Below, piece by piece: positions 47,614 through 59,040 of a stretch of DNA of 64,000 bases. Position 1 is the stretch's first letter, and each line of letters begins with the position of its first letter. The position numbers were made by a program, and so were the translations under genes. The stretch is from positions 11,442,600 to 11,506,599 of the forward strand of contig NW_004955417.1 of assembly GCF_000276665.1 (NCBI RefSeq), given 5' to 3'. Under the pieces are notes generated by a model. That model saw only the letters and a list, made by a program, of their open reading frames with translations, searched no databases and was not told the DNA's origin. The stretch is from Chinchilla lanigera. Its lineage: Eukaryota > Chordata > Mammalia > Rodentia > Chinchillidae.

Positions 47614-48675
47614 TTTTTCTTTTGAAGAGTAAAAGAAGGATAACATAATAATGGGGGGGGCTTACCAAATTACAGACAAAGTGGTAGGAAATTATCAATG
47701 GTTATTGTTTTACATATTGTTACCTACAAGATAATTTCTTAGGAAAACAAATAGACAAAATATAGTGAGTTACAGACAATAGAGGTAGGAGATTATCAAT
47801 AATTGTACTATACTTTGGTATCTTCAAAGTGGCTTCTAAAGAAAATAAATAGAGCTATACATGAGTGACCTATTGAATAATCATTAACTATTCTCAGTGG
47901 TTGTTGTAGGAAACACATAATAATAAACATCCATTCATTTATGAAATAGGATAGGAACAATACAAACCTTACAGAGTTATGGATAGATTAGTAGGAAAAT
48001 ATCAGTGGCTGCTATAATATGTGGCGGTATTTTCAAAGTGGTTTCTCAGGAAGACAGAGATACACAAGAAGGATCTAACAAGTAGTTACAGCCTAAGGGT
48101 TGTCAAAAATAGCATATTACCTCCTCACCAGTGACGCCTTGCACAGAGGTGTGATAGCTGGAAGGAAGGCCAGGACTGAAAAGAAGGACAGAGATACTTG
48201 CGCCTGTGTCTAGCAACAGGCTGTTTTCTTGTTCCTCCATAGTCATGATTACCCAGGGCTCCTCCATGGAGATGACAGTCTGGCCAGAGGGAGAAGGCAG
48301 AGTATGCCCTGGGCTCTCTCATTCCTGTTGGACTAACTGGTAAGATGGGTCTGAGCTCTGGGGTCTCCGCTTCAGAGGGCAGACCGATCTCCAGTGGTCA
48401 CCTTTGCATTCAGGTCATGGCCCATGGCAGTTCCTCTTGAGGTGGCCTGGCATTTAACAGTGGTAGCAGATGAATGCAGTCATTGAGTTCTTCTTGGGGC
48501 ACCAAGAGTCAGACTTGGGGTCTGTTTCTCTTAGTGCTGCAGCAAAAGCAGCTGCTTTTTCTCGGTCTCTTTGTTTTCTCTCCTTGGCCTCCTCCTTGTC
48601 ATTGCTATAGAATACTGAGGAGGCAATTCTTACTAACATCTCAAGTGAGCCATCTGGGGTGAAAGCCATGCTTTG
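47614..48675 (-). mobile_element. gag-protease chimeric retroposon, copy 2
   Basis: It carries the same parts in the same order as 19910-21125 (reverse strand: capsid end, nucleocapsid, protease start, degenerate tandem units, A-rich end seen as a T-rich run at 47614-47623). It starts about 140 bases further in at the gag side, so it is more 5'-truncated. An 11-bp direct repeat, AACCTCAAATT, flanks it at 47603-47613 and 48676-48686. Different flanks, different start and the same internal junction show independent insertions of one source element, not a segmental duplication. Confidence 0.8.
48110..48669 (-). pseudogene. Endogenous class I retrovirus gag nucleocapsid-protease remnant, broken
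   Basis: A 71-codon open stretch (48454-48669) begins 'MAFTPDGSLEM', passes a Lys/Glu/Arg-rich run and ends at 'CYHC' (48457-48468), the first half of a CCHC knuckle. A stop codon then falls inside the knuckle, but its remaining residues 'GHLKRNC' follow in the same frame. The second knuckle is present as 'ECKGDHWRSVC' with its first Cys position replaced by a stop. The protease motif LLDTGA (DTG at 48202-48210) is better kept than in copy 1. It is a dead fragment with no pol or env. Confidence 0.75.
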
Positions 48676-48884
48676 AACCTCAAATTGATTTTACAATTTT
48701 TTTTTGTTAGAGTTTCTAACTCTCAGCAGACTGCCAGCCCAATTTTTCTGTGCCTTCCTAGATACACCTGAATCTTCGGGGATTATTTCTTTCTTTTGAC
48801 ACATATAAAATAAACTCTCATTAGAAACATGGAACAGAGAAATTGTAAATAAGGATTTATGAGATTCAATCTTGCTATGGTAGA

Positions 48885-49405
48885 ATGAAAGAGGCACCAT
48901 AAATTCTTTGCCACTTTCCCTGTGAGAGGTGGAGTCTAACAGTTTATTCATTGCTTTGGGCTGTTCTTTGTTGACTGCCTGACAATAGTATGCAGAGGAA
49001 ATAAAGTTCTGGGACATTTGAGGCTAGGTCATATGAAACCTTTCAAACTTTCCCTGCAACTCTTAATATGTGCTTTTGAAATCTAGCCACTATATCGTAA
49101 AAAGGTCCAACAATCCCATAGAGAGGTCCTGGTGGACAGGAACGGAAGCCATTGGATCACAGTGCCTTTGAGCTCTTACCTGATAGCCAGCAACAACTTG
49201 CCAGGCATATGAATGTGCCATCTTGGAAGGTGATCCTCTAGCCCCTTGTGAGCCCACAACTATGACTGCATGAAACAGAGGTGAGCTAGCTCCATGATGC
49301 TCTACGTTAAATGTGTATTTATGAACAAAATGAATGATTAATTTTGTTTTAAGCTATGACATCTTGGTCTGGTTTGTTATTTAGCAGTACATAATCAGGA
49401 TACTT
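48885..49405 (+). mobile_element. MLT1-like solo LTR, forward
   Basis: 'gccatcttggaaggtgatcc', 'tctagccccttgtgagccca', 'gactgcatgaaacagaggtg' and the ending 'ttttgttttaagctatgaca', 'ggtttgttatttagcagtac' follow the classic MLT1 LTR order. Its 5' half is diverged. Confidence 0.8.
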
Positions 49406-50155
49406 ATCATAGAAAACAAGACAGACCCACACCTTCAATAGTTATAGCTGGATAGTTAAGAAACCAATAGGCCTTTCATTAGACTCTTATTAAATCACTG
49501 TCTTCCCAGGATAGGGTTTGAAAGTATTTATTGACTGAATGCAAGAATGGACATGCTGTCCTGACTGGCTTCAGAGCAGTTAGGGATTAAGAAAAACATT
49601 TAGGCTGTTATTTTCTAGGGATATGATTTCAAGCTTTAGTCCCTTCTGTTTTCTTGGAACATCCAGAAAATCCTAGAATTAAAAGGTTGAGCAAAAGGAT
49701 GTTCAGTTTGTCACCTTGCCCCAGGGTTACATGCCACTTCATTCAGATGCTTTCCAAGTTGGTTTCCTCTGTAACTTTTCTCCCAAAAATTCTCCAGAGA
49801 AAGAAAGCATTAACCTTAGCTTTTGTGACAAGTGAGTCTTTGATATTTGTCAAGGAGCTGGAGGAAAAGAAATCTCTCCCCTTAATTTACAATAAATAAA
49901 TATTTTAGCTATTTCCTTAACTTTGCTTATTTCTAAGTTTTAAAAAATGAACCCCACTATATTTTGTAATTTTCCATCAGATGTTGAAATTCTCATTTTT
50001 TTATGGAATCCTTACAGAACTCCACAGAACAGAACAAAGCCTTTGCCTTGTGGAGCACGTCATCTCCCGTCCATGGCTAGTGGGTGCTATGCTGCGATGG
50101 GAATGTTGCCTTATGTGCCAAGGTACATCAGACCCCACAGAAATGTTTACAATAC
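49406..50155. other. No gene seen
   Basis: Short frames only (81-90 codons) without domain similarity. Confidence 0.45.
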
Positions 50156-50157
50156 AA

Positions 50158-51335
50158 ACTATATATATACAAAAGATAGTAGCTTTTCATACACTAATAG
50201 TGAACCTGCTAAAAAATAAATCAAGAAACCAAACCAATTTACAATAGTCTCAAGAAATAAGATATTTAGGAATAAATTTAACCAGGGAAGTGACTATCTC
50301 TACAATAAGATTACAAAAATTTGTGTAGAATCACAAAAGACCCAAAATAGCCAAAACAAACCTGTGAGTGACAAACAAAGCAAAATAAAAAATGAAAACT
50401 GAAGGCATTATAATGCCTGACTTCAAAACATATTACAAAATTGTAATCATCAAAACAGCATAGAATTGACATAAAAACCAAACAACAGACTGATGGTATG
50501 GAATAGTGAATTCAGAAATTAATTCATGTATGTCCAGCCAACTGATTTTTGACAGAAGTGTAGAGAACATACATTGGAGAATGGGCAGTCTCTTTAATAA
50601 ATGGTGCTGGAAAAGTTGAACATTCACATGTAAAATAATGAAGCTAGACCTCTACCACTCACCAGATACAAAAATAAATTCAAAATAGACAAAAGACCTA
50701 AGTGCAGGACCTAAAACTGTGAAATTACTACAAGAAAACATAGAGGAAATCTTCAAGATACTCTTCCAAGATTATTTTGGGATAGGATCCCCAAAGCACA
50801 GGCAGCAAAAGTAAAAACTGACAAATGGGATTACATTAAACTAAGATGTTTCTACATAGCAAAGGAATCAACAGAATGAAGACACAACCTACAAAATGAG
50901 AGGAAATATTTGCAAAACATTCCCCTGAAGAAGGATTAATACCCAGAATATATAAGGGGAAATAAAATAAAACATCAAAAAATTAAAAATGGGCTAAAGT
51001 TCTGAATAGACATTTACCAAAAGAAGACATCATCAAATATGTGAAAAGAATGTCCACAATCCCTAATCCTCAGGGGAATACAAGTCAAAACCATAATGAA
51101 ATAATCTCATCTCATCCTAGTTGCAATGGGTATTATCAGAAAGTAAAAAAAAAAATGGGGCTGGCAAAGATTTTGGGACAGGGGGACTCATGGTAGGACT
51201 ATAAATTAGTACAGTCATTAGCAAAGAGTGTAGAGATTCCTTAAAACAACTAAAACTACCATGTAATGTAGCAATCCCACTATGAGGTGTATATCCAAAG
51301 GGAATGAAATTAACATGTTGAAGAAATTAACAAGC
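50158..51335 (+). mobile_element. Older LINE-1 3' fragment, forward
   Basis: 'agatatttaggaataaattt' (YLGIN region), 'gacttcaaaacatattacaa', 'gccaactgatttttgacaga', 'tttaataaatggtgctggaa', 'atgggattacattaaactaa' and 'ccactatgaggtgtatatcc' follow the LINE-1 ORF2 3' third. Frequent stops and indels make it more decayed than the element at 42.6-47.4 kb. Confidence 0.88.
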
Positions 51336-51534
51336 ACAGTGGGAAAACATATGATCTCTGAGTTCCATGACACTCAGGTAGGGCAGATGCAAAGAGAACA
51401 CCCAGTCCTGGTGGTTCTCTAGTTAGTGTGGTGCTGCTTCCGTTTTGTCCGAGAGATTGATAACACAGTGTCTTGTCTGAACTTGTATTTGGCACTAATC
51501 CTATTGTAATTTTATTTGTTTCTCTGTCTGTCTT

Positions 51535-51640
51535 TCTCACTAGAATGCAAGTTCCTTGCAGAAGGTGCCGTATTTCAGTCCTTCTAAGGTTCTAGTGACT
51601 AACAGTGTTTATCATGTAGAAGTTACTCAAAAAATGTTTA
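51535..51640 (+). mobile_element. L2 LINE 3' end fragment
   Basis: 'gaatgcaagttccttgcaga', 'aggtgccgtatttcagtcct' and 'gaagttactcaaaaaatgtt' match the L2 tail order. Confidence 0.6.
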
Positions 51641-51699
51641 TCAGAAACACCCCCCAAAACAAATTAGTGCTAATCTATCTTGTGAATAGGAATAAAAAG

Positions 51700-52282
51700 A
51701 TACATTTTCAATTATAACAACAACATTATTGTATAAATTAATGGGTTTCATTGTGATATTCCATACATGCTTATATTGTATCATGATTGTGTCTATTCTC
51801 CCTTTATCCTCTCTTCCACTCCCCTTGTCCTCTCCTCCCCTGGTTGCCTTCCCTTCCCTAATGTTCCCTCTTCCACTTTCAGGTCACTTTTATTTATTTA
51901 TTTTTGTTTCCATTTATGAGAGAAAAAAATGCAATAGTTATCTCTCTGTGTCTGCTATATTCACTTAACATGATACCCCATTTCCATCTGTTTTCCTGCA
52001 GATGACATGATTTCATTCTTCTTTATGGCTCCACTGTGTGCATATACCATATTTTGTTTATCCATTTGTCTGTCAGTGAGCATCTAGGCTGATCCTGTAT
52101 CTTGGCTGTTGCAATAAACATGGGTACTCAGGTATCTCTTCTGTGTGCTGACTTCATTTCTTTTGGATAAATGCCCAAGAGTGGTACAGCTGGATTATAT
52201 GGTAGTACCATTTTTAGTTTTTTGAGAGCCTCCATACTGTTTTCCATAGTGGCTGTACTAATTTACATCCCTACTAACAGTG
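51700..52282 (-). mobile_element. LINE-1 3' end, reverse
   Basis: Reversed LINE-1 words: 'catatttgtttatccatttg'-like (52040-52075), 'gataaatgcccaagagtggt', 'gagagcctccatactgtttt', 'ccatagtggctgtactaatt', 'tacatccctactaacagtgt'. The 3' UTR lies to the left and includes pyrimidine-rich sequence. Confidence 0.9.
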
Positions 52283-52340
52283 TACCCAGGACCTTGTGTA
52301 TGCTAGACAAGTGCTCTATGAGCCGCATCTCCAGCCCATA
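52283..52340 (-). mobile_element. ID SINE fragment, reverse
   Basis: 'cccaggaccttgtgtatgct', 'agacaagtgctctatgagcc', 'gcatctccagccc' is a truncated reversed ID body. Confidence 0.75.
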
Positions 52341-52560
52341 TCTATGAAGATAGAGAGTAGCTCAGTGGTTCCCTAAATCTGGTGGGCAGAGATTGGGAGC
52401 TAATAGCTAATAAATAGAGTGTTTTAATTTGGGATAACAAAAGTGACCTAAGTTTGATTGTGGTTATAGTTGTACAACTCTTACCAATGTGCTAAAAATC
52501 TACTGACTCTTACATTTTAAGTTTGTAAATTGTGTGGCATGCAAATTTTAGTTCAACGTA
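52341..52560 (+). mobile_element. LINE-1 3' UTR fragment, forward
   Basis: 'tagctcagtggttccctaaa', 'gattgtggttatagttgtac', 'aactcttaccaatgtgctaa' and 'gtgtggcatgcaaattttag' match an old LINE-1 3' UTR ('gtggtgatggttgcacaact... gtgaattatatctcaa' order). Confidence 0.75.
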
Positions 52561-52562
52561 GC

Positions 52563-52584
52563 TTTTTTTTTTTTTTTTTTTTTT
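52563..52584. repeat. Poly-T run
   Basis: About 22 T, possibly the A-tail of a reverse-strand retroposon whose body (52585-52850) I cannot identify. Confidence 0.8.
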
Positions 52585-52924
52585 AAAAGGCAAGATGGGC
52601 CCTAACCTGTTTTGACTCCCGTTGCTGCTTTCTCCCCCTTCGACATGGTTGCTCAGCATTGCGAGATTTCAGCACGTCATGACTCCACAGCAGCAGACTG
52701 GCTTCCTGGGTTCAGTCCTCAGTACAATACATAGATTTTCCTATTCTGGGATTTTTTTCAAATTAGGTCACACTCATAATAACAACAAAAACCTTAACAT
52801 ATCAAAAGAAATGTAAATCCTGCAAAGTGAGCTCTCACACCATATTGGAGTGAAACCAGAGACCAACAACAGAAACATATTTTGAATATAATAACTTTGT
52901 TTTCTTTCTCTTTTTCTTTCACCT

Positions 52925-53165
52925 TCTTCCCATTAAATTTTTCACATAAGGGAAACCATATGGTGTTCAAGCTCGTGTGTCTGATTTACTTCACTTAACA
53001 TTGTGGTCTCAAGGTGCATCCAATTTCCTACAGATGCCTCAAGTTTATCTTTCTTAATGGCAGAGTAGAACTCCATTGCATACAGGTACCACATTTTCTT
53101 TATCCATTCATCTGTTGATGGGCATATAGGCTGATTTCAAGATTTAGCTATTATGAATTGTACAG
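52925..53165 (-). mobile_element. LINE-1 3' fragment, reverse
   Basis: 'cacataagggaaaccatatg', 'tgatttacttcacttaacat', 'aatggcagagtagaactcca', 'tttatccattcatctgttga', 'tgggcatataggctgatttc' form a reversed LINE-1 3' region, separate from the fragment at 51.7-52.3 kb. Confidence 0.9.
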
Positions 53166-53169
53166 CTAT

Positions 53170-55605
53170 GCCATTTTTTGCCCTTTTTTGCTGTGGGGCC
53201 TTAGAAAAATCACTCACCCTCTTTCACTCACCCTGTATCCATCTCAGCAACTGAAACACAGAAAACTGTTTAGTTTAATAATCTTGAAGGTCCCATCCAA
53301 TACTCTAATTTTATCCTTCTTTCCCAGCAGAAAAGTTAGGTTCAAAGCACACAGTATGGTAACTAAAAACATACTTGAGAGTGTTGTTTTATGGTGGTTC
53401 AGGGGCTCCCGCTGACCAGCCAAACCCTGAGGCAAGACTCAGAGCAAACCCTGTGGATGCCAGGGCTGAGGGCACTGCCAGGGCAGGGCTGTGCCAGCCC
53501 AGCTGTGGCCACTTCCAGCTCCTTTCAAGTTTAACTTGGGTGAGTGGGAGGTGGGAATCCATTTTTATTTCTGGTCTGCTTCCTGCTGATGGTGATTCTT
53601 CCGCTGAAGCCTGTGCAAGTTGAATCTCACCTCCCTGTCCTCTGCGAGGCAGGCCTCTCCTTTTATAGGTGTTTTCTTTTGCGGGGGTAGAGGAGGGATG
53701 CAGCCACATTTTCCAAATACAAATAAGGCAGTGCTTGGAGCAACAGTGGGGACTCTGTGGAGCTGGTGGCCTCCTGGGGTCACTGTCTGTTGCTTGTCTT
53801 GCTTTGCCCATGATGCTACCTCTCAGGGAGGAGCAGGTGGCAGTAGTGATAATTCCGTGCATTAAAACAGCGGTAAAAAACCTTGAGGAGAGAAGATATT
53901 GGGAAGATTGTGCCGGGGCAGGGCAGAATTCTGAGTTTTGTCTTTCACCCAAAGAAATGTCCATAATGCCAGGAAGTTATGTGGCTTTTTACCCTCCTCA
54001 CCTCCTTCCCACACCGCTGCTCCACAGAGACTCATCCCAGGAGGCCTGGCCTGAATAGAGCCCTCTGTGCAGCTTCTTTCCCTCAGGCTGTCCGTGTTCC
54101 CTTGTAGACAGACCCAGCAGCCTGGAGCTGCAATGGAAAGGCAGCCTCCCACGCCTGAGGTGGAAGAGGCTTTCCCAGGCTGTGGAGGAGCTAAGGGCAG
54201 AATGGTTGAAGAGCTTCCGGATCCTATGCCTAGCGACTCCCCTCATCCTTCCACCTGAATCCCAGTCCCACACACTGCTATCCTGAGGCCCCACAGGGCT
54301 GGCACTAGCATGAGATCTCAGGCCCAGGGTTTGGGATTCATGAGCTGAACTTAATTCTCTGCTTGAGAATGATGGCAATCATGGTAGTGATGGGGGATGT
54401 GGAGCTGTGGGGAAGGAGTGGGGCGCAGGGAGGAAGAGGAAGTGAGATTAGGAGAGGAAAAAGACTAAAACAGATCTTTCCAAACTACCCTACAAATGGG
54501 AGCTTTGGGACGGGTAGACATGGAAACTCCTTGTATTCTCATATGGCTTTTTCTGTTACTAAAGAGTGAAAACCAGGAAAAAATCATGTCCAACCATTGG
54601 CTGTGCTTCCTGTGCTGAGAAGTTGGTAGGTTGAAGACCTATCCTAAGGGAGATCCTCAGTAAGGAGCCCTTTCTTTGAGCATCAAAAATCAAGCACTCA
54701 TCAGATTTCCAGTAAGCCTAGTGACTCGGTCCCTTTCCATGTGTTTAATGGTTGTGTGGGGACAAAATGAAATCAAGACTATTGAAAAAGAGACGGCTGA
54801 TGGTGCGCTACAGTGACCGTCACCGATAGCAACCAGGGACAAGTGAGTGTGTGTTATAGGCTCCATCAGAGAAATCCTGGAATGTCAGATAAGAAAGTAA
54901 GCTGGAAAATAGATAGATATGGATCAAAGAGGAAAGGGAGAGTTCAGAAGGACAACAGACAACACAGCTGAGTTGGCCAACGATATTCTGTAAGTCTGTC
55001 TGCAAAGAGGGGTGAAAATGCGCAGGATGCCTTTGGTATCAAATGTATACCATAGAGCTGCAGGAAGAGACGAGGTGAGTGAGAGCCCAGCTTAGAAGAG
55101 GCGGGAAACTTGCCTGAGAGCTTTGGGTTTTGCATAGAAGGACCACGAAATGGATTTTCTTTCAGGTATCCCATCCAAAGGCTCCTTAAAATGTTTCCTG
55201 ATCCACTATGTCCAGGGCTGGCAACAATGACAGATTAGCAGTAATTGGTGTAACTAATAAATCCCCAGTTTTATTAGTCTGGGTCCTGCAAATAAAAGTG
55301 TACTTTTCAAAATAGCCCAATTAATTTGCTAGAGTACTCATTGCTCTCACTGCAGGAACTTAGTTCTTTTAAAAGTTTCCCAACTAATTCTAAGATAACT
55401 TCCTTACTTCATAATTAAGAGGGCTCCACCAAGTTGCGGCTCTGAGAACAAAGGGAGAGGCTGCTTCAAAGGCACATTCTGGTCTCCATCCAGCAGACTG
55501 CAACATTTTGTTGCTCTTACGAGGAAGATATGCTTTTGTTTGGTTTTGTGTTTGTTTATGTAAGTTTCTAAGAAAGCCAAGTTGGTCTCAGAAGATACCT
55601 TGTTG
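53170..55605. other. No gene confirmed; GC-richer unique sequence
   Basis: Reverse frames of 191 codons (53389-53964) and 126 codons (53998-54378) and a forward frame of 129 codons (53669-54058) overlap each other. Higher GC content lowers stop density here, which explains them. No domain or splice pattern was seen, but this is the likeliest place in the right half to hide an unrecognised exon. Confidence 0.4.
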
Positions 55606-55609
55606 TAAT

Positions 55610-55690
55610 TTGAACAAATAATCTCAACCTTTATTAAGTGCCTGCTGTGTACTAGACACTTTATTGGGTGCTGTCTCTGATGAGGTGTAG
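55610..55690 (-). mobile_element. MIR SINE fragment, reverse
   Basis: 'ctttattaagtgcctgctgt', 'gtactagacactttattggg' match the reversed MIR 3' part. Confidence 0.7.
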
Positions 55691-55739
55691 GTTTACTTAT
55701 GTAACGGAGCCATCCAACATCTGTTGAAACTGATCTCCT

Positions 55740-55945
55740 TTCTCTAAATGTCCCATGGTCTCTCTTATCTCCTACTCTGTGTGCATGTGGTTCCACCTGG
55801 AAGCCCACTCCCATGTTTCCTCCCATCCCCACCCTCTAAACTCTCCTGCATTTTCCTTGGTTGGCTAATTCCTTCTCATCTGCGTGCCTTAGCCGATGCC
55901 ACTTTCTCTAAGAGACGCTTCTTCCAATACGGCTTTAAGTCGTCA
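55740..55945 (+). mobile_element. L2 LINE fragment, forward
   Basis: 'ggttccacctggaagcccac', 'attccttctcatctgcgtgc', 'gatgccactttctctaagag' follow the L2 order in which 'ctcatcctt..gctcaaatgccacctcctc' appears. Confidence 0.5.
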
Positions 55946-56004
55946 TCTATGAAAACCACTACAAGATCACTTTGAGCGGTGATATGTAATAATGTGAATG
56001 GTTA

Positions 56005-56145
56005 GCCCTTTTTGAGTACCTACCGTATTTCAAGTATGATAAGTGCTGTCTATACAACACCTCAACAACCCAGGAAGGTACATGTGCTACTATTACTCGT
56101 GCTTTAGGGATGAAAACTGAATATCACAGAAACTAAATCTATTAA
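56005..56145 (-). mobile_element. MIR SINE relic, reverse
   Basis: 'tttttgagtacctaccgtat', 'aacacctcaacaacccagga', 'actattactcgtgctttagg' match the reversed MIR core. Confidence 0.65.
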
Positions 56146-56439
56146 TTCCTTGGGTCTACCAGAATGAATTACTGTAAACTTGATGGCTTACAGCTTGGCT
56201 GGGGATGACACACATGGAGCCAGACGGTGCCTTTGTTGATATCATTTCCCCCAGTAATGCCTCGTTGGTGATGTATTTTCAGAAACTATAGGTAGGATGG
56301 CCGTATCTGTTGAGCCACTATATGGCCAGTTCATATAAATGGGATCATGCAACGTATGATCTTTTGTGTCTGACCTCCTAGAGACGTCGTGGTCTTTTCA
56401 AACATGTCTTTTATCTTCCTCATGTCCCTGCCAATCTGT

Positions 56440-56935
56440 TCTCCAGAAGCAGTCCTTATTGCTCTTCATAAACCACAAAGCTGCATGGGCCACTCCCTTT
56501 CTTAAAACTCTCAGAAATCTTCCCTGTGCCCATAGGATAAGCTGTGTGAAGTGCCTGCTAGTTCTGCAGCTCCAGCTCTTACACCCGCTGAGCCTACACA
56601 TGAATCTTACTGCCTGTTGTGCCCAAACACAACTCCTTTCCGTCTTGATCCCCCAGGCCTTGCTATTGGCCAGAGCCCTTGCCTGGGGCACTCTCTACTC
56701 ACCCCTACCTTGGATTAGATGTGGCTTCCTTCGGGAAACCTCCAAGTGGGTCAGTACCCTAGTCATGAACTCCACAGCCCCTCTTCCAGCACCACAGCAA
56801 CTGTCTCTTTATAACCCTGATTAGTGCAATCGTCTCCCCACTGGAATATTAGCTTCCTGAGGGCAGGCACCATGTAGACATTGCTGTCTCTGTGTCCAGC
56901 ACCTGGAGAGCAGTCAGTAATGTTGCTTTTACGAA
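56440..56935 (+). mobile_element. L2 LINE 3' portion, forward
   Basis: 'aaaactctcagaaatcttcc', 'ctgtgcccataggataagct', 'gccttgctattggccagagc' and the terminal 'aatattagcttcctgagggc', 'aggcaccatgtagacattgc', 'gtccagcacctggagagcag' are a long L2 3' stretch. The 152-codon forward frame at 56366-56824 lies over it and is judged a relic of the LINE, not a gene. Confidence 0.75.
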
Positions 56936-57316
56936 GCAAAGTGAGAAGGGAAATATTTTTAAGGGCCATCAGGCAGAGGAGTTTTAAAGGGAGGTGAGAT
57001 GCTGCGATGCTGAGATGCTGGATAGTAGCTTTGTGCATGGCAAAATCCAGGGTACCCTAGAACACTAGTCTAAAATCCATCCTGTAAGTCAAGGGTCAGC
57101 AAGTTTTTAAGAACTGCAGGGTGGGCAAAACCCACAGTGGGTGAAAGGCCAAGGAGGACGCAGAGGAAGTGGTGAGGACAGGGTGGTCACAGAAAGGAGA
57201 TGGTATGGATAAGGTCAGTCAGTGTCTGCTCAGTGTCTGCTCCTTATTGCCAGGAGGGGACATGAAGCCAGAGCTGTCAGAATTTCTGAGTTTTTAAGAG
57301 AAGCCAGAGATTTGGA

Positions 57317-57352
<36 letters not shown>

Positions 57353-57945
57353 CATGTGTGTGAAATCTCCATTTTGAAAAACACAGCGTGAGCCAAAGGA
57401 AAGCCATCTGTGTGCTGCATTCAGCTCAGAGGCTTCCAGTGTTCAGCCTCTGCTAGAGACATTAAAGGCAGCTGAGCTGAGAAGCGGGAGATGGAAAGCG
57501 GCATGTTAAGGAGGTGTCCATGCAGGTGCTACAGGGTGCTACAGGACTCACCAGGGGAGGTCTCTGGAGGTAAGAGGCCAGCAAGGAGGCTGGCACACCA
57601 ATTTCTGTCTTTTTCAGTACATCCCGAGCACCAGGGCTGTTCCAGAAGAGAGGAGCAAAGTGGCATCTGCAGGAATACAGCAGGCTCTTTCTCTCCTTCT
57701 GTAGCCCCACAGCTTACCGCGTAGGGGCTCCCACAGCCTCTGCTGTCTTGCCCTGAGCCAGTGGCAGGTCTGCTCATCACAGGAGTGCGACCTGGAGCCT
57801 GATCCCACGCCCCGGCTTGTGTCCCTGGGTCTCTATCTGGTTCCCGAGTTCTCATTCTCTGCCTCAGGCTGATGTCTTGCATTTCTATGCCAGAGATCTC
57901 ATCTTGATAACTTACCCAGGGCCTCAGTCCATTTGAAATCAGTCC
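56936..57945. other. No gene seen; (GT)n tract at 57319-57362
   Basis: A GT microsatellite with TATGCATGTGTG at its end is the only clear structure. Overlapping frames of 62-117 codons at 57.4-57.9 kb are on both strands and have no domain. Confidence 0.5.
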
Positions 57946-57959
57946 TGTGGCTCTTAAGA

Positions 57960-58048
57960 TTTTTTTTTTTTTGGTATCGGGAATGAAACTCGGGACCTTC
58001 CGCTTAGCCGGGTGGGCGCTTGTACCGCTGAGCTATATTCCCGGCCCA
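57960..58048 (-). mobile_element. ID SINE, reverse, well preserved
   Basis: The T tail, 'ggtatcgggaatgaaactcg', 'ttgtaccgctgagctatatt' and 'cccggccc' give a full reversed ID. GCTCTTAAGA flanks it at 57950-57959 and 58049-58058. High CpG content ('ccgcttagccggg') suggests a relatively young copy. Confidence 0.95.
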
Positions 58049-58058
58049 GCTCTTAAGA

Positions 58059-58940
58059 CTTTAATAAGAGAACTTTTGGTATTTTTAAATAGTTAACAGG
58101 ACAATTTACCCACTTCATTCGTTTTCATCTGTTTCTGGATTCTCCAGCTTCATACTTTCCCAGTCTCCGGGGACACCTCTTTCATCCTGCCGCTTCTCTG
58201 ATGATCACTGCTGATGGAGGCAGCTGTTTGTTGTTCCGTTTTCTTTCAGGTGGGCTGTGTTATTCCTGGGGACCCTCACCTCCCCGAGAGCCTGCAGAAG
58301 GCTCTGGCCTGCCTGGGCAGTTTAGTTGCCTTCCAGCCAGGGGATAGGCTCTGATAAGAACTGTCCGCCCTCTCCTTAGGGAAAGCAGCAGTAAAGGCTT
58401 GGGACATTTGCGTGCATTCCAGGCATTAGGTGGTGTGGGTCAACTTTAAGCACCCCGTACAGAAAAAAGTATGGTTTCCCTTCCACCTATGTGTGACTTA
58501 AACTTGTAAAACCCAAACTCATATTTATGCTAGAATGGAATAGTCTTGTTTTTTCAGTTTTCTTCTAACTATATTCTGTCTGAATTAAGCAAGCCCCTCT
58601 CCTGGGTGCCCCTTGCTCTGAGAGAGCCCTAAGCACATTGATCATATGGTCCTGGGGTGAGGTAGGGATACAACAAGAAGGAAGACTTTACACCTCACAC
58701 TGAGGGGGATCCAGGCAACTTTGACTATCACTGGCAAAGTGGACAATGCATGAAATAATTTGAGCAGAGAAACCGCAACTTTCTGATGTTTGTGTTCATT
58801 TAGTCTTGAACTTTATAGTCTAGTTAAGTAAGTTTAGCATCACAGAATCTTAAGGTTAGAAGAAACATCAGAGGTCATTTAATCTAACTTCCACCAAACA
58901 CAAAAGTCCAAAGAAACTCTTTGATGCTATATCAAAAATG
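58059..58940. other. No gene seen
   Basis: Unassigned sequence; no long frame or repeat body recognised. Confidence 0.45.
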
Positions 58941-58944
58941 GCAA

Positions 58945-59040
58945 GCTCCTTGGGGTAGGGACTCTCTGACTTATTCTTTGAATTCCCAGTGCCCTGTACT
59001 ATGCCTGGCACTTAGTAGGTGCTCATTAAATTAAAAAATT
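58945..59040 (+). mobile_element. L2 LINE 3' end, forward
   Basis: 'aagctccttggggtagggac', 'cagtgccctgtactatgcct', 'ggcacttagtaggtgctcat', 'taaattaaaaaattg' is the L2 3' terminus in good order. Confidence 0.85.

Noticed and set aside
19910..48675. The two gag-protease copies as ends of one large provirus or a segmental duplication
   Set aside because: They lie 26 kb apart with unrelated flanks, different start points and different direct repeats, so they are independent insertions.
53389..53964. 191-codon reverse open frame
   Set aside because: It overlaps a 129-codon forward frame and other reverse frames in a GC-richer stretch where stops are rarer; composition is low-complexity Pro/Ser and no domain is visible.
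56366..56824. 152-codon forward open frame
   Set aside because: It lies on an L2 LINE 3' portion, whose terminal sequence follows directly; it is a repeat relic or chance frame.
57960..58048. tRNA-like sequence
   Set aside because: The tRNA-Ala resemblance is that of an ID SINE: it has an A-tail and target-site duplications, so it is not a tRNA gene. The same holds for the ID copies at 11640, 42714 and 62248.
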